DNA of 64,000 nt from Fibrobacter sp. UWB10 (GTDB lineage: Bacteria > Fibrobacterota > Fibrobacteria > Fibrobacterales > Fibrobacteraceae): contig NZ_FXUE01000002.1 of assembly GCF_900182935.1 (NCBI RefSeq), forward strand, positions 248,001 through 312,000. Direction: 5' to 3'. A model generated the notes under the pieces. It was not told where the DNA came from and searched no databases. It saw only the letters and a list, made by a program, of their open reading frames with translations. Position 1 is the stretch's first letter, and each line of letters opens with the position of its first letter. This document shows, piece by piece, positions 27,901 to 36,032 of this stretch. The position numbers and the translations under genes are program-made.

Positions 27901-28057
27901 TGATATCTCCGGTGACGGTATATGGAGATTGGTCAACTTTGATAAATCCGTGGACAGAACCGCTTAGTGGCGTTCCTTGTCCTAAAGCGGACGGTTCCTG
28001 GGCGTATGTCAAAACGGTCGTTAGGGCGATAATTGAAAAAAGGACGCTGTTTTTCAT
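24938..28057 (-). CDS. Outer-membrane protein with N-terminal beta-helix and C-terminal beta-barrel
   Basis: A 1039-residue secreted protein with a signal peptide (about residues 1-19). Residues about 30-270 form repeated short strands typical of a right-handed parallel beta-helix (ITVEPNQVLVIEPGVKLQFAPG, then runs of IIIGAANGIVIENS type). From about residue 310 to the end the sequence alternates aromatic and polar residues and ends in ...NYVF; a terminal Phe is usual for outer-membrane barrels. The family is not one I can name. Its ATG overlaps the FecR-domain gene stop by one base (TAATG), so the two are coupled. A surface assembly or adhesion role is a guess. Confidence 0.75.
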   Translation of the reverse strand: MKNSVLFSIIALTTVLTYAQEPSALGQGTPLSGSVHGFIKVDQSPYTVTGDITVEPNQVLVIEPGVKLQFAPGTGLYVKGQFVAAGLGDDEVVFTSAASNSQNGDWKGIFITGSEPSEIRGSIIIGAANGIVIENSAASILSSKIKETSNRGVYAKNSKVTISGTQFTKNNGAAVHIDSYSDANIFDVYFADNNVALYNAPLAITEVTSANFEKNSYAVLNMANNHLSFTNSQVKNNKVGASSADVLDKGVIESIGGNETEFKKDYNGVAQALPASPEIPGIESRPINAKDKIADLFAQKEANENKADSTQKPWSLIGSVSLDNHYHHIKTRKVHGERTSNSFEVPGFGTDASIYLLMQSTDGKSIEFNGDISANTWNYFSPNPITLTYTDSYHKFVLGDFTQTGGDLYMTSLPIFGIGYTLSLLKNNANQPVLELNGFFGENRKPYLIGDRHPDIYKNYIEDGEAQAQRLAYGGSVKWAPLRHFDISLGAIYADDEIHDPLLRDGGSRTTITSEPLQQSLTLYADGNWLFYPGDIELNGQIAVGRADTADVFRERAINKVFTQAGISTTSMAKLRQLMINENKINSLSAEELEEIFGGNTTLTRPQMRDSLRTLIREAKTLKKNYDSDRDEDRVMGLNWGSQNFAFGASLYWNIYKTSISTHLKYIGEDFYSAGSPDQLSDTREFGANIKQIITDFWTLNFGYALNIENAAKDGKNNLFGLGEGTQWGLYSNDNSKWFDEHELDYDRTKYIQNWTLGNDFKIGKNIDVNVGYNLEYRTQYRPYQLRGNYILEDGIYKDDWFAARMGNATTEIVDGETITEVDAARWAQYTGLWGEEYLASKFQERIYKNTWNLDLSVKAFNTTFRAGGRWTLRTDDSKFYKDDLIKGMNLSNTTWAKLGYYFGGADYFEHAYPLSATTNLNNIQNHFGFTPRFKNYERNDMTEREFTIDDEFEIPFRNRFLILGLSAEFRYLNTDWEENGKSEDETEMDVLGNINLRVNHTKRLSSEWYTGAAYYHRPDNLSDEYKDIYGGVRVNYVF

Positions 28058-29934
28058 TACGGGACCCCGTATGTTTTGGGTTTTTCAAGAATTTCGCCGC
28101 TCTTTAAAGTGACTGTTACCTTGATTTTGGTCGTGCCGTAGGGGATGTTGACCTGTTGGTCAATATGGTTTGACTGTAAATCCGTACCGCGAAGTATCTG
28201 GTTCTGCTTACCGGGTTGCGAAATCACGATTTGCTTGATGTAAATCGGGTCGTTTTGCGGAAGCCCTGTGACCGAGAAGCCAAAAGATCTAGGAATGGTT
28301 CGTTTGTCTGGCGGAGACGGCACACGCGGAAGAAGTTCAATGTCGCCATTGTCGAAGCGGATTTTGGCAGTCTTGATGGGCGGGAAGCATTCAAGAGTCT
28401 TGCTGATTTTGTCCTTGTTTCCGGCAAGATCTTCAACCTGGAATGTATAAAGATGTACACCCTGAGTCAAATTTTGGGTAAACTTGCTGTCGTTTTCGAA
28501 GTAAGATTCCTTTTGGATGACATTGTCAACGAAGAAGGTATAAATAGATTTGTCTCCTTTGCTTTGATCAAGAGAAAGCGATGCTTTGCACTTGTTTACA
28601 GAAAGCGTTAATTTAGGAGGCAACAGGTTTACGGTCTTGCAACTCTTGATAACCTTAAGCGGTATGGTTTCTTTGTACTTGCCGTTGGTAGACGATGTGT
28701 AGTTCACATAGATATTTTTTTCGTCCCAGTTCCCGTTTTTATCGGACACGGGAATTGAATGCGTAAATTGTCCTTTTGCGCTTAGCGGTATAAGGTTTGC
28801 CGAAGTGTATTTGCCGAGCGAAACCGTGAGATTTGCTTGCAGGTCGGTTGTGTCAAATGTTCCTTCGACTGTGGCCATTGCTGGGTCGCAAACTTCTAGC
28901 GGAGTTCCTGATGTGATGGTTAGGGGCGCTTTTGAAGTAGATTCGTTCGGATTTGGGGCGTAATAGGTTGTTACGAGTCCGCACTGGAATGAGGTTGAAT
29001 TATCTCCATCAAAGAAACAGGTGACGGGGAATTTCTTTTGACCGACTTCGGTGGGTTCCCAGTCGACGTTGATGCTGATTTCAGAACCATTGGAACGGAT
29101 TGGCTGGTCAAAAATGCGGACGTGTGTTCCCTTGGTGCAGGTTGCCTTGATGGTCTGTTTCGGAGAATAGACCGTGTCGGGGAGTGCGGTAATGGAACAT
29201 TTAATCTTGCTTTTTTGTTCGTTTATGCGCTTCGAAATTTGCTTGTCTTTTTCGTGAATGGCTTTCTGGAGCGAATCAAGGGAAATAGAGGTGTTGCTCA
29301 GGAGCGTGTCGAGGGCGTTAAAGAGTTGCGAATTTCCCGACGAGGCAAGTTCGAGAATGAGAAGTCCCTTTTTACAATAAACAATAGTCTGACCACCTGT
29401 AATAGAGGTCATGTTTTGATTTTCGTCGGGGGTAAAGTCAAGATTTCCGGTTGCAAGAGATGCAATGGAGCAGCTGTTCGATACGCCCACAAAGCCGTCT
29501 GTACCTCGGATGGCGGCGGTGGAGTTGCCGGTCTTGAACTTGAATTTGCTCTTGTTGTTCGCCTGCTTTTGCACGTCGAACTTCATGCTGCCTTTTTTGA
29601 CGACGGTTTCAAAATTGTTTTCGCCGTTTTCAAAAGAAAGCTTCGTGATGGCGACAAAGGTGTTTTCCTGAATGCTGAAGGAACCGCCGTCGGGGAGTGC
29701 GACGATGACTTCGGATTCCAAAAGGGTTTCGATGTTGTCGCCTTCCTTGACGTTTTTGGCTTTTTTAAGGCCTGGAGTCGGTTCAGAAGACTTTACCACC
29801 TGCTTTTCAGAATTGCGGTAAAGGAATACTTCACCCACAGCGTAGTGGATTTTAGCAGTTTTTGCAGCAAATGTAACCCCGACAAGAATGGCTAGAAGGG
29901 CGGCTTGAAGGCTAAAAAAACGTGAAAAAGACAT
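28057..29934 (-). CDS. FecR-domain secreted protein with Ig-like repeats
   Basis: A 625-residue exported protein with a signal peptide (about residues 1-22) and no membrane helix after it. Residues about 25-180 match a FecR domain (YAVGEVFLYRN, VKEGDNIETLLESEVIVALPDGGSFSI, then GNSTAAIRGTDGFVGV). A helical stretch (about 220-260) and several Ig-like beta domains follow. No sigma factor or TonB receptor is nearby, so it is probably a periplasmic or surface scaffold, not an anti-sigma regulator. The start at 29934 follows GCGAGGC and begins the signal peptide cleanly; the frame is open further upstream without export features. It is first in the unit with the barrel gene. Confidence 0.8.
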   Translation of the reverse strand: MSFSRFFSLQAALLAILVGVTFAAKTAKIHYAVGEVFLYRNSEKQVVKSSEPTPGLKKAKNVKEGDNIETLLESEVIVALPDGGSFSIQENTFVAITKLSFENGENNFETVVKKGSMKFDVQKQANNKSKFKFKTGNSTAAIRGTDGFVGVSNSCSIASLATGNLDFTPDENQNMTSITGGQTIVYCKKGLLILELASSGNSQLFNALDTLLSNTSISLDSLQKAIHEKDKQISKRINEQKSKIKCSITALPDTVYSPKQTIKATCTKGTHVRIFDQPIRSNGSEISINVDWEPTEVGQKKFPVTCFFDGDNSTSFQCGLVTTYYAPNPNESTSKAPLTITSGTPLEVCDPAMATVEGTFDTTDLQANLTVSLGKYTSANLIPLSAKGQFTHSIPVSDKNGNWDEKNIYVNYTSSTNGKYKETIPLKVIKSCKTVNLLPPKLTLSVNKCKASLSLDQSKGDKSIYTFFVDNVIQKESYFENDSKFTQNLTQGVHLYTFQVEDLAGNKDKISKTLECFPPIKTAKIRFDNGDIELLPRVPSPPDKRTIPRSFGFSVTGLPQNDPIYIKQIVISQPGKQNQILRGTDLQSNHIDQQVNIPYGTTKIKVTVTLKSGEILEKPKTYGVP

Positions 29935-30083
29935 AAAGCCTCGCTTTATAGTAACATTCTGCCGTAAATATATGTATTTTTTTTGCATACTTAGAATGTG
30001 TGCAATACACCTAAGTAATGAAATAAAGACTTTTTTCAAAGCATTTTGAAAGAAGGTCGAAACCTATAACTACAGGACTGAAT

Positions 30084-30368
30084 ATGGAAGTTGAAGAACT
30101 GACCGTTGCCTATAGCGATGAAGATACCGGTGAAGAAGTCATCAAGGAAATCGGCAAGGAAATCCTTTCGAAGGGTGCATGGCCGACCGTGATGTTCTTT
30201 TACCAGGAAAGGGACCCGAAGACCGGTGAATTTACCGAACCCAAGGTGTCGCTGCGCCGCTACCGCAAGATGGCGGGCAATTTCAAACCCCAGGGCAAGT
30301 TCAAGATTACGGGCAAGGCACAGGCCGAAGCTATCATAGACGTCCTCAAGAAGTGGTATAACATTTAA
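30084..30368 (+). CDS. Small conserved-looking protein, unknown function
   Basis: A 94-residue soluble protein with no signal peptide. The middle (GAWPTVMFFYQERDPKTG, then VSLRRYRKMAGNFKPQG) and a final helix (KAQAEAIIDVLKKWYN) suggest a compact alpha/beta fold. I do not recognise the family by name. Its TAA overlaps the ATG of ybeY (TAATG), so it is translationally coupled to an rRNA-processing gene and may act with translation, but that is only context. The divergent FecR-domain gene starts 149 bases away. Confidence 0.7.
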   Translation: MEVEELTVAYSDEDTGEEVIKEIGKEILSKGAWPTVMFFYQERDPKTGEFTEPKVSLRRYRKMAGNFKPQGKFKITGKAQAEAIIDVLKKWYNI

Positions 30369-30850
30369 TGCCAGACCCTGCTAGTCGAAAGAAGAAGTAT
30401 AATATCGAGTTCCTTTGCGAGGGGGACATCGAGGCTTTTCCGTATAAGGACAAGTTCGAAAAGATGGCTCGCAAGCTCCTTGCCGAAGAAGGCAAGGAAA
30501 AAGACGTGAATATCGTGCTCTGCACCGACGAGTTCGTGCGCACCATGAACCGCGACTATCGCGGTCTCGACAAGGTGACCGACGTTCTTTCGTTTGAATG
30601 GAAAAACGAACTTGGAGTCGAAATCCCTGAAGATGAGGCCATGCTCGGCGAAATCTACATCGCCCGTGAGCAGGTGCGCCGCCAGGCTCCCGAATACGGC
30701 AACACGTTTTACGCCGAAATGAAGCGCGTGATTGTACACGGGCTTTTGCACCTTTCGGGCTACGACCACATCAAGGCCGCTGACCGTAAGGTCATGCGCA
30801 AGCGTGAATGCGAATTCCTGGGACTTGACCCGTACAAGGAAGGTGCCTAA
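30368..30850 (+). CDS. ybeY: Endoribonuclease YbeY (16S rRNA maturation)
   Basis: A 160-residue zinc-dependent RNase needed for 16S rRNA 3'-end maturation and ribosome quality control. The zinc-binding signature HGLLHLSGYDH is complete near residue 122, and the N-terminal RxMNRDYRGLDKVTDVLSF pattern typical of the family is present. It overlaps the genes on both sides by one base (TAATG each), so the three genes form one translational unit; linkage of ybeY to a CorC-like gene is common in bacteria. Confidence 0.95.
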   Translation: MPDPASRKKKYNIEFLCEGDIEAFPYKDKFEKMARKLLAEEGKEKDVNIVLCTDEFVRTMNRDYRGLDKVTDVLSFEWKNELGVEIPEDEAMLGEIYIAREQVRRQAPEYGNTFYAEMKRVIVHGLLHLSGYDHIKAADRKVMRKRECEFLGLDPYKEGA

Positions 30851-32199
30851 TGGAATCTTCTGAAAGTTACGCCGTCGCGTTCCTAGTTGTTTTTGTCCTG
30901 ACATCGTTCTCGTTTTCGCTGATCAAGGCTGCTTTTAGCGCCATTTATGCCAAGCGTGACGCTCGTGACCGTGAAGGTCGCGAAGAGGTGGTTGCATCCC
31001 TGGTGGAACTGCCGGGCTTTAACGAGACGATTTCGATCGGTCGCATCTTCTGTAACGTGGGTGCGGGCGTTCTGGGCTTTTACCTGTTCCAGATGATTCC
31101 CTGGAACTGGGTGCAGGACTACTGGTTCCTGGCTTTTGCCGCTTACCTGGTGGTCGCATGCATCGGCATTTACACCATTACGGTGTTCTTGGCGAACCTG
31201 CTCGGGAACTTGAAGCCGGACACTTTTGCAGTGGTGCTGATTCCGCTGTTCAAGTTCATTCGACTCCCGTTTGCGCTGCCGGCAAAGATTTGCCACCTGC
31301 TCTTTGTCAAGATTCTGAAGGTCTTGGGCTACGATTCCAAGTTGAGCTTCTTGCCTGAAGAACGCCGCGACGCTGTGCAGGCTCAGGCCGACCTTTCGGA
31401 TGAGGCTGACCCCGATGCCGAAGGCCTGGAACAAGAAGAACGCCAGATGATTTTGAACATCTTCGACTTCGTGGAAACTCCGGTGCGCGAAATCATGACG
31501 CCGCGTGTGGACATGTGCGCCGTCGAAGCCGGTACTCCGCTTGAAGAATTGGTGAAGGTCTTGAATACCGAACGCCATTCCCGCTTGCCGGTGTACAAGG
31601 AAACCGTCGATAACATTGTCGGTATTCTTTCGAACCGTGACTTCTTGGAATGGTACACTGAACACCGCGACGAACCGTTTGATATCATGAAGCTTGTGAT
31701 GCCGCCGGTATTCGTGCCTTACCACAAGAAGATTGACGACATGCTCACCGAATTGCGCAAGACGGGTAACCAGCTCGCCATCGTGGTGGATGAATATGGC
31801 GGAACCGCTGGCCTTGTCACGCTCGAAGACATTCTCGAAGAAATCGTGGGCGAAATCAAGGACGAAGATGACGTGGACGAAGATGAAGACGTGCAACGCC
31901 TTAAGGATGGCCGCTTCATTCTCGACCCGATTATGACGCTTTCCGATTTGGAATACAAGCTCGGCGTGGAACTCGAAGCTCCCGAAAATTCCCATGTGGA
32001 AACGCTTTCGGGCCTGATTCAGGCAACACTCGGCATCATTCCGTCTCCTGGCGCCGAAGTCACCATCAAGGGGTACACTTTCCGCGTGCTCAAGATGGAC
32101 GGTACCCGCATGGAAAAGGTGCTCATGATCCAGCCCGGCAAGGGCAAGACCAAGAACATCAAGGCTGTGCCCCGCACACAAGCGTTCAAAGTCGTGTAG
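30850..32199 (+). CDS. CorC/HlyC-family membrane protein with paired CBS domains
   Basis: A 449-residue protein of the hemolysin-C/CorC family, which is linked to magnesium or cobalt efflux. The first 150 residues carry about three hydrophobic helices in the position of the usual DUF21 membrane domain, though the match is loose. Two CBS domains follow at about 210-330 ([60 protein letters not shown]), then a CorC_HlyC domain near the C-terminus ([14 protein letters not shown]). The order fits the family. It is the last gene of the ybeY unit. Confidence 0.88.
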   Translation: MESSESYAVAFLVVFVLTSFSFSLIKAAFSAIYAKRDARDREGREEVVASLVELPGFNETISIGRIFCNVGAGVLGFYLFQMIPWNWVQDYWFLAFAAYLVVACIGIYTITVFLANLLGNLKPDTFAVVLIPLFKFIRLPFALPAKICHLLFVKILKVLGYDSKLSFLPEERRDAVQAQADLSDEADPDAEGLEQEERQMILNIFDFVETPVREIMTPRVDMCAVEAGTPLEELVKVLNTERHSRLPVYKETVDNIVGILSNRDFLEWYTEHRDEPFDIMKLVMPPVFVPYHKKIDDMLTELRKTGNQLAIVVDEYGGTAGLVTLEDILEEIVGEIKDEDDVDEDEDVQRLKDGRFILDPIMTLSDLEYKLGVELEAPENSHVETLSGLIQATLGIIPSPGAEVTIKGYTFRVLKMDGTRMEKVLMIQPGKGKTKNIKAVPRTQAFKVV

Positions 32200-32237
32200 T
32201 ACTGAGTCATGGGCTCGGGGCAAAGCCCCTTAAAGAT

Positions 32238-32268
32238 AAAAAAAGCAGCATTTCAATGCTGCTTTTTT
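32238..32268 (+). terminator. Terminator of the ybeY unit
   Basis: AAGCAGCATT and AATGCTGCTT pair around a short loop, with A's before and TTTTTT after. It starts 39 bases after the CorC-like stop. Confidence 0.85.
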
Positions 32269-32278
32269 GCTTAAGTAG

Positions 32279-32318
32279 AGATCCTTCGACTTCGCCTAAC
32301 GGCTTCGCTCAGGATGAC
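32279..32318 (-). repeat. GTCAT...GATCT palindromic repeat, copy A
   Basis: Read on the minus strand it begins GTCATCCTGAGCGAAGCC and ends GAAGTCGAAGGATCT. Similar units with the same ends occur at 34649, 39020 and 63692. Confidence 0.6.
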
Positions 32319-32365
32319 ACGTTCGTGTCACTTCCTACCGCCTATTTTCTACTGTCTACTAATCA

Positions 32366-34210
32366 CTACAGCTCTTCCACTGCTTCGGCGCGGAGGTTCT
32401 GCACGATGTGGTCCTGACGCTGCGGCGTGTTGTTGCCCATGTAGTAGGCGAGCATCTTGCCGAACGAGGCATCGGGTGGAAGCACCACCGTTTCAAGGCG
32501 CATGTCTTCGCCGATGAACTGGCCGAATTCTTCCGGAGAAATTTCGCCGAGACCTTTGAATCGAGTGATTTCGAGGCCGGTCTTGCCGATTTCCTTGGCG
32601 GCTCTGTCGCGTTCCGTTTCGTCGTAGCAGTACTTGGTCACCTGTTTGTTACGCACGCGGAAAAGCGGCGTCTGCAGAATGAACAGGTGCTTCTGTTCCA
32701 CGAGTTCGGGGAAGAACTGCAAGAAGAAGGTCATCAAGAGCAGACGAATGTGCATGCCGTCCACATCAGCATCGGTTGCGATAATCACCTTGTCGTAGCG
32801 GAGGTTCTCGAGACCGTTTTCGATATCGAGAGCGTGCTGCAGTAGGTTGAATTCCTCGTTTTCGTACACGACCTTCTTGGTCATGCCGAAGCTGTTGAGC
32901 GGCTTACCGCGCAAGCTGAACACGGCCTGCGTCTGCACGTTGCGAGCCTTGGTAATAGAACCCGAAGCAGAGTCACCTTCGGTAATGAAGATCATGGTTT
33001 CGCGGTTCAACTGATTCTTGACGTCGGTCAGGTGAATTTTGCAGTCGCGGAGTTTGCGGTTGTGCAGGTTCGCCTTTTTCGCACGGTCGTTCGCAAGCTT
33101 CTTGATGCCCGCGATTTCCTTGCGTTCACGTTCGTTCTGCGTAATGCGGTTTAAAAGGGCCTTTTCGGTTTCCGGATTCTTGTGCAGGTAGTTGTCGAGC
33201 TGCGAGGCGACGTAATCCACAATCCAGGTACGCAGTTGGGCGCCACCCGGAGCGACCGTCGTCGAACCGAGCTTGGTCTTGGTCTGCGATTCGAAAACCG
33301 GTTCCTGAATGCGCACGGAAATGGCGCCGATAATGCAGTTGCGCACGTCGGCCGGGTCCAAGTCCTTCTTGAAGTGGTCGCGGGCACCCTTCACGATGCC
33401 TTCACGGAAGGCCTGCTGGTGTGTACCGCCCTGCGTGGTGTGCTGACCGTTCACAAAGCTGTAGTAGTGTTCGCCGTACTGGTTGCCGTGGGTAAAGGCG
33501 ACTTCGATGTCGTTTGCCTTAAAATGGGCCACCGGGTAGCGGATAGAATCGTCCACATGGTTCTGCAACAGGTCCAGGAGCCCGTTCGGGCTGTTGTAGG
33601 TCTTGCCGTTCATCACCAGCGAAAGGCCGTTGTTCAGGTAGGCGTAGTTCCAGACCTTTTCTTCCATGTAGCCCGGCAGGAATCGGAAATTCTTGAAAAT
33701 GCTGGCATCCGGTTCAAAGTAGATTTCGGTACCGTTCTTTTCGGTCGTATTCTTTTCGCGTTCTTCGCGGACAAGCTTGCCCTTGCTGAATTCGGCTTCC
33801 TTCACGCGGCCGTCGCGGAAACTCCTGACGATAAACTTGGTCGAAAGCGCGTTCACCGCCTTGGTACCCACACCGTTCAAACCTACCGACTTCTGGAAGG
33901 CTTCGGAGTCGTACTTACCACCGGTGTTAATCTTCGATACGCAGTCGATGACCTTGCCGAGCGGAATACCGCGGCCAAAGTCGCGCACGCGGGCGCTGTG
34001 GTCTTCAATGTCTATGATAATCTGCTTACCGGCACCCATCACGAATTCGTCGATGGAGTTGTCGATAATTTCCTTAACCAGCACATAAATGCCGTCGTCG
34101 GGGCTGTTGCCGTCGCCGAGCTTGCCGATGTACATACCCGGACGTTCGCGGATATGTTCGTTCCATTCCAGTGTTCTAATGCTGTCTTCGGTATACTTTG
34201 CTGCTGCCAT
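32366..34210 (-). CDS. parE: Type IIA topoisomerase ATPase subunit (ParE/GyrB)
   Basis: A 614-residue ATPase subunit that pairs with a ParC/GyrA-type cleavage subunit not in this window. The GHKL ATPase motifs are clear: [13 protein letters not shown] near residue 50, DFGRGIPLG, and [14 protein letters not shown] near 110. The TOPRIM part has [14 protein letters not shown] near residue 410 and [14 protein letters not shown] near 465. The length and sequence fit the ParE side of the family better than a full GyrB; which one it serves as cannot be proved from one subunit. The 34210 ATG has a TAAATT box 22 bases before it. Confidence 0.85.
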   Translation of the reverse strand: MAAAKYTEDSIRTLEWNEHIRERPGMYIGKLGDGNSPDDGIYVLVKEIIDNSIDEFVMGAGKQIIIDIEDHSARVRDFGRGIPLGKVIDCVSKINTGGKYDSEAFQKSVGLNGVGTKAVNALSTKFIVRSFRDGRVKEAEFSKGKLVREEREKNTTEKNGTEIYFEPDASIFKNFRFLPGYMEEKVWNYAYLNNGLSLVMNGKTYNSPNGLLDLLQNHVDDSIRYPVAHFKANDIEVAFTHGNQYGEHYYSFVNGQHTTQGGTHQQAFREGIVKGARDHFKKDLDPADVRNCIIGAISVRIQEPVFESQTKTKLGSTTVAPGGAQLRTWIVDYVASQLDNYLHKNPETEKALLNRITQNERERKEIAGIKKLANDRAKKANLHNRKLRDCKIHLTDVKNQLNRETMIFITEGDSASGSITKARNVQTQAVFSLRGKPLNSFGMTKKVVYENEEFNLLQHALDIENGLENLRYDKVIIATDADVDGMHIRLLLMTFFLQFFPELVEQKHLFILQTPLFRVRNKQVTKYCYDETERDRAAKEIGKTGLEITRFKGLGEISPEEFGQFIGEDMRLETVVLPPDASFGKMLAYYMGNNTPQRQDHIVQNLRAEAVEEL

Positions 34211-34232
34211 AGTAATTAGAAACTCTCGTTAA

Positions 34233-34238
34233 AATTTA
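34233..34238 (-). promoter_or_regulatory. Probable -10 box of the topoisomerase gene
   Basis: TAAATT on the minus strand, 22 bases before the ATG at 34210. It is the same box type as before rnpB and dnaX. Confidence 0.45.
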
Positions 34239-34534
34239 AGTCGGTACAAAGATAAACAATTTTTTTGACAGCTGAGTGTCAAAATCGCTCCAGACACAAT
34301 ATAGCAAAAAGCATACGCCTGGTGTGCGAATGTGCAGTAAAAAGTGTTTTTACATGGAAAAGGGGGAAGAATCCCCCTGCCTCGCACTTCGTTGCTCACC
34401 ACCCTCTCGCCTAGGTGGCTCCGCCCCCTAACACCCCCGATGGATCCACACGGATGGGGAATCACTAACGTGATTCCTGTTTTAATAATTTAAATTTGGA
34501 AAAAAGGTTCTTTTGAGGTTACCGGAGGTCTTCT
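34239..34534. other. Divergent intergenic region, no gene
   Basis: Gene-free stretch between the topoisomerase gene and a lipoprotein gene. It holds TTTGACA-GCTGAG-TGTCAAA (near 34264-34284), GGGGG-AAGAAT-CCCCC (near 34361-34376), a GC-rich TAGGTGGCTCCGCCCCCTAA stretch and GAATCAC-TAA-CGTGATTC (near 34459-34476). A TAAATT box near 34490 and GGAGG just before the GTG at 34535 serve the lipoprotein gene. I see no RNA gene in it. Confidence 0.5.
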
Positions 34535-35698
34535 GTGAAGATTTTTAACGCTTTGGCTCTGTCCATTCTCCTAGCCCTGCTCGCAGCATGTGGCGATGAA
34601 TCCTCTTCTTCTGTTTCGCCGGAACCGGGCGACGGTTCTTCGTCTTCTGTCATCCCCGCCTCGAGCGGGGATCTCCAATCCTCGTCTTCTCAAAAGAGTT
34701 CCGGCAAGGATAAGTCTTCTTCCTCGATTGAAGAGAAATCCTCTAGTTCCGTAAGCGGTAAGAATAGCAGTTCGTCGGTGGTTGAGTCGAATAGTAGCGA
34801 GGAATTTCATCTTTGCGAAAATGGGGATAATGTGACTGCTGAGGGTTTGAAGACTATCACGCACTATATTTGTGAGAACAATAACTGGGTTGTCGTATAC
34901 ACAGTTCGAAAAGATTCCCTCGATTCTCTCGCTGCAATTGAAAAAAATAAGGAACACCCTAATTTGGATAGCCTTTTTGCTGGCTATCGTGGAGAATATC
35001 TAGAGTTTGAAGACCCTCGAGACGGTCATAAGTACAAGTATGTTGAGTTTATTTGGCATTCCGAGGATGGTAAGGGAAGGGATACCTTCTATGTGATGGC
35101 CGAAAACTTGAATTACGGTAAAATGGTATTGGGCGGAGCAACGAAATTTGACGACAAAGTGACAGAAAAACTATGCTACGTAGATGACGAATGGTTCTGC
35201 GATAACCATTTTGGCGGTCTTTACACTTGGGCCGAGGCAATGAATTTACCCAAGGTTTGCGATTCTGTTGCCGTGGACAGTAATGACGCGTGCAAGAGTT
35301 TTGCAAATGCTGTCAAGAGCGTTAGCGATCCTCGGGTAGTCCGTTGGCAAGGAATTTGCCCGGACGGTTGGCATATTATGAATCAGTACGAATGGGCGCA
35401 TACTACAAAAAATTCTAGTAGTCTCCGTTCTAAGGCTGTATGGGAAAAAAATGCTGGTTCAAATAGTTCTGGCATGGCGATTATTCCAACTGGAGAATGG
35501 GTTAGAGGGAAGGATTTTTCCGGAATCCATGAATTTGTTAATTATTGGATGCCTACTGAGTTGAATCAAAAGAATGCAAAGAACATCTTTTTTTCATCTG
35601 TTTCGCAATCTTTAGACTCTGATGGAAATTCAGGTGGAAAAAATATGTTTGAGCCAGTCCGTTGTGTGATGGATGCTAACAACACCTTGACTCACTAG
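34535..35698 (+). CDS. FISUMP-domain lipoprotein with Ser-rich linker
   Basis: A 387-residue lipoprotein, GTG start with GGAGG before it. The signal ends LALLAAC (Cys about residue 19). Residues about 24-90 are a serine-rich linker of SSSS blocks, typical of Fibrobacter surface proteins. The C-terminal half carries the FISUMP (TIGR02145) domain: FYVMAENLNYG near residue 190, an FGGLYTWAEAMNL segment, CPDGWHIMNQYEW and a late PVRCVMD ending. The domain's role is unknown; it is common in outer-surface proteins of Fibrobacter. A palindromic repeat of the intergenic type lies in frame within the linker and encodes VIPASSGDL. Confidence 0.88.
   Translation: MKIFNALALSILLALLAACGDESSSSVSPEPGDGSSSSVIPASSGDLQSSSSQKSSGKDKSSSSIEEKSSSSVSGKNSSSSVVESNSSEEFHLCENGDNVTAEGLKTITHYICENNNWVVVYTVRKDSLDSLAAIEKNKEHPNLDSLFAGYRGEYLEFEDPRDGHKYKYVEFIWHSEDGKGRDTFYVMAENLNYGKMVLGGATKFDDKVTEKLCYVDDEWFCDNHFGGLYTWAEAMNLPKVCDSVAVDSNDACKSFANAVKSVSDPRVVRWQGICPDGWHIMNQYEWAHTTKNSSSLRSKAVWEKNAGSNSSGMAIIPTGEWVRGKDFSGIHEFVNYWMPTELNQKNAKNIFFSSVSQSLDSDGNSGGKNMFEPVRCVMDANNTLTH
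34649..34674 (+). repeat. GTCAT...GATCT palindromic repeat, copy B, inside a coding region
   Basis: GTCATCCCCGC-CTCGA-GCGGGGATCT lies in frame in the Ser-rich linker of the FISUMP lipoprotein. Its ends and palindromic core match the intergenic copy at 63692-63718. Confidence 0.6.
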
Positions 35699-36019
35699 TT
35701 CTTTTTGGGTGCGGGAAAAGCGGAGGCGAGAGCCTGACCGCAAAGCGAACATTCCGGAACGGCCATGTGAGCGTGCGGTGCAGGCTGAGACGGAGCGCTC
35801 TTCGCAATAGGGGACCTTATTAAACTCATCAGAAATCACGTTAGTGATATCGATAAATGCGTAAGGCGAGTGAAACAGGATTGCTTGCAAGCCTACTTCC
35901 GTGCCTAGCATTTAGTACGTTAGTACAATCAGCGTGATAATCATATTAATAAAAAATGCCGTTAGGCATTTCCAATCCGTGTGGCTATTAAGTCAAATTT
36001 CTTGGCAATAAAAGTTTTC
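35699..36019. other. Hairpin-rich intergenic region, no gene
   Basis: A 321-bp gap between the FISUMP lipoprotein and psd. It holds GCGG-AGGC-GAGA-GCCT (near 35718-35736) and several short hairpins with 4-base GTTA loops: ATCAC-GTTA-GTGAT (near 35836), GTAC-GTTA-GTAC (near 35914) and AATGCC-GTTA-GGCATT (near 35954). I see no open reading frame with coding character and recognise no RNA family. Confidence 0.45.
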
Positions 36020-36025
36020 TATCTT
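36020..36025 (+). promoter_or_regulatory. Probable -10 box of psd, near-leaderless
   Basis: TATCTT followed by TGGCCGT and the ATG at 36033. No ribosome-binding site fits between them. Confidence 0.5.
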
Positions 36026-36032
36026 TGGCCGT

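Noticed and set aside
28057-30039. FecR-domain protein as an anti-sigma regulator
   Set aside because: No membrane helix between a cytoplasmic part and FecR, and no sigma factor gene nearby; it has an export signal instead.
34229-34465. 78-codon minus-strand frame in the intergenic region
   Set aside because: Composition follows hairpins and repeats; no start site or homology signs.
35630-35911. 93-codon minus-strand frame after the FISUMP gene
   Set aside because: Overlaps the end of a real gene on the other strand and has no coding character.
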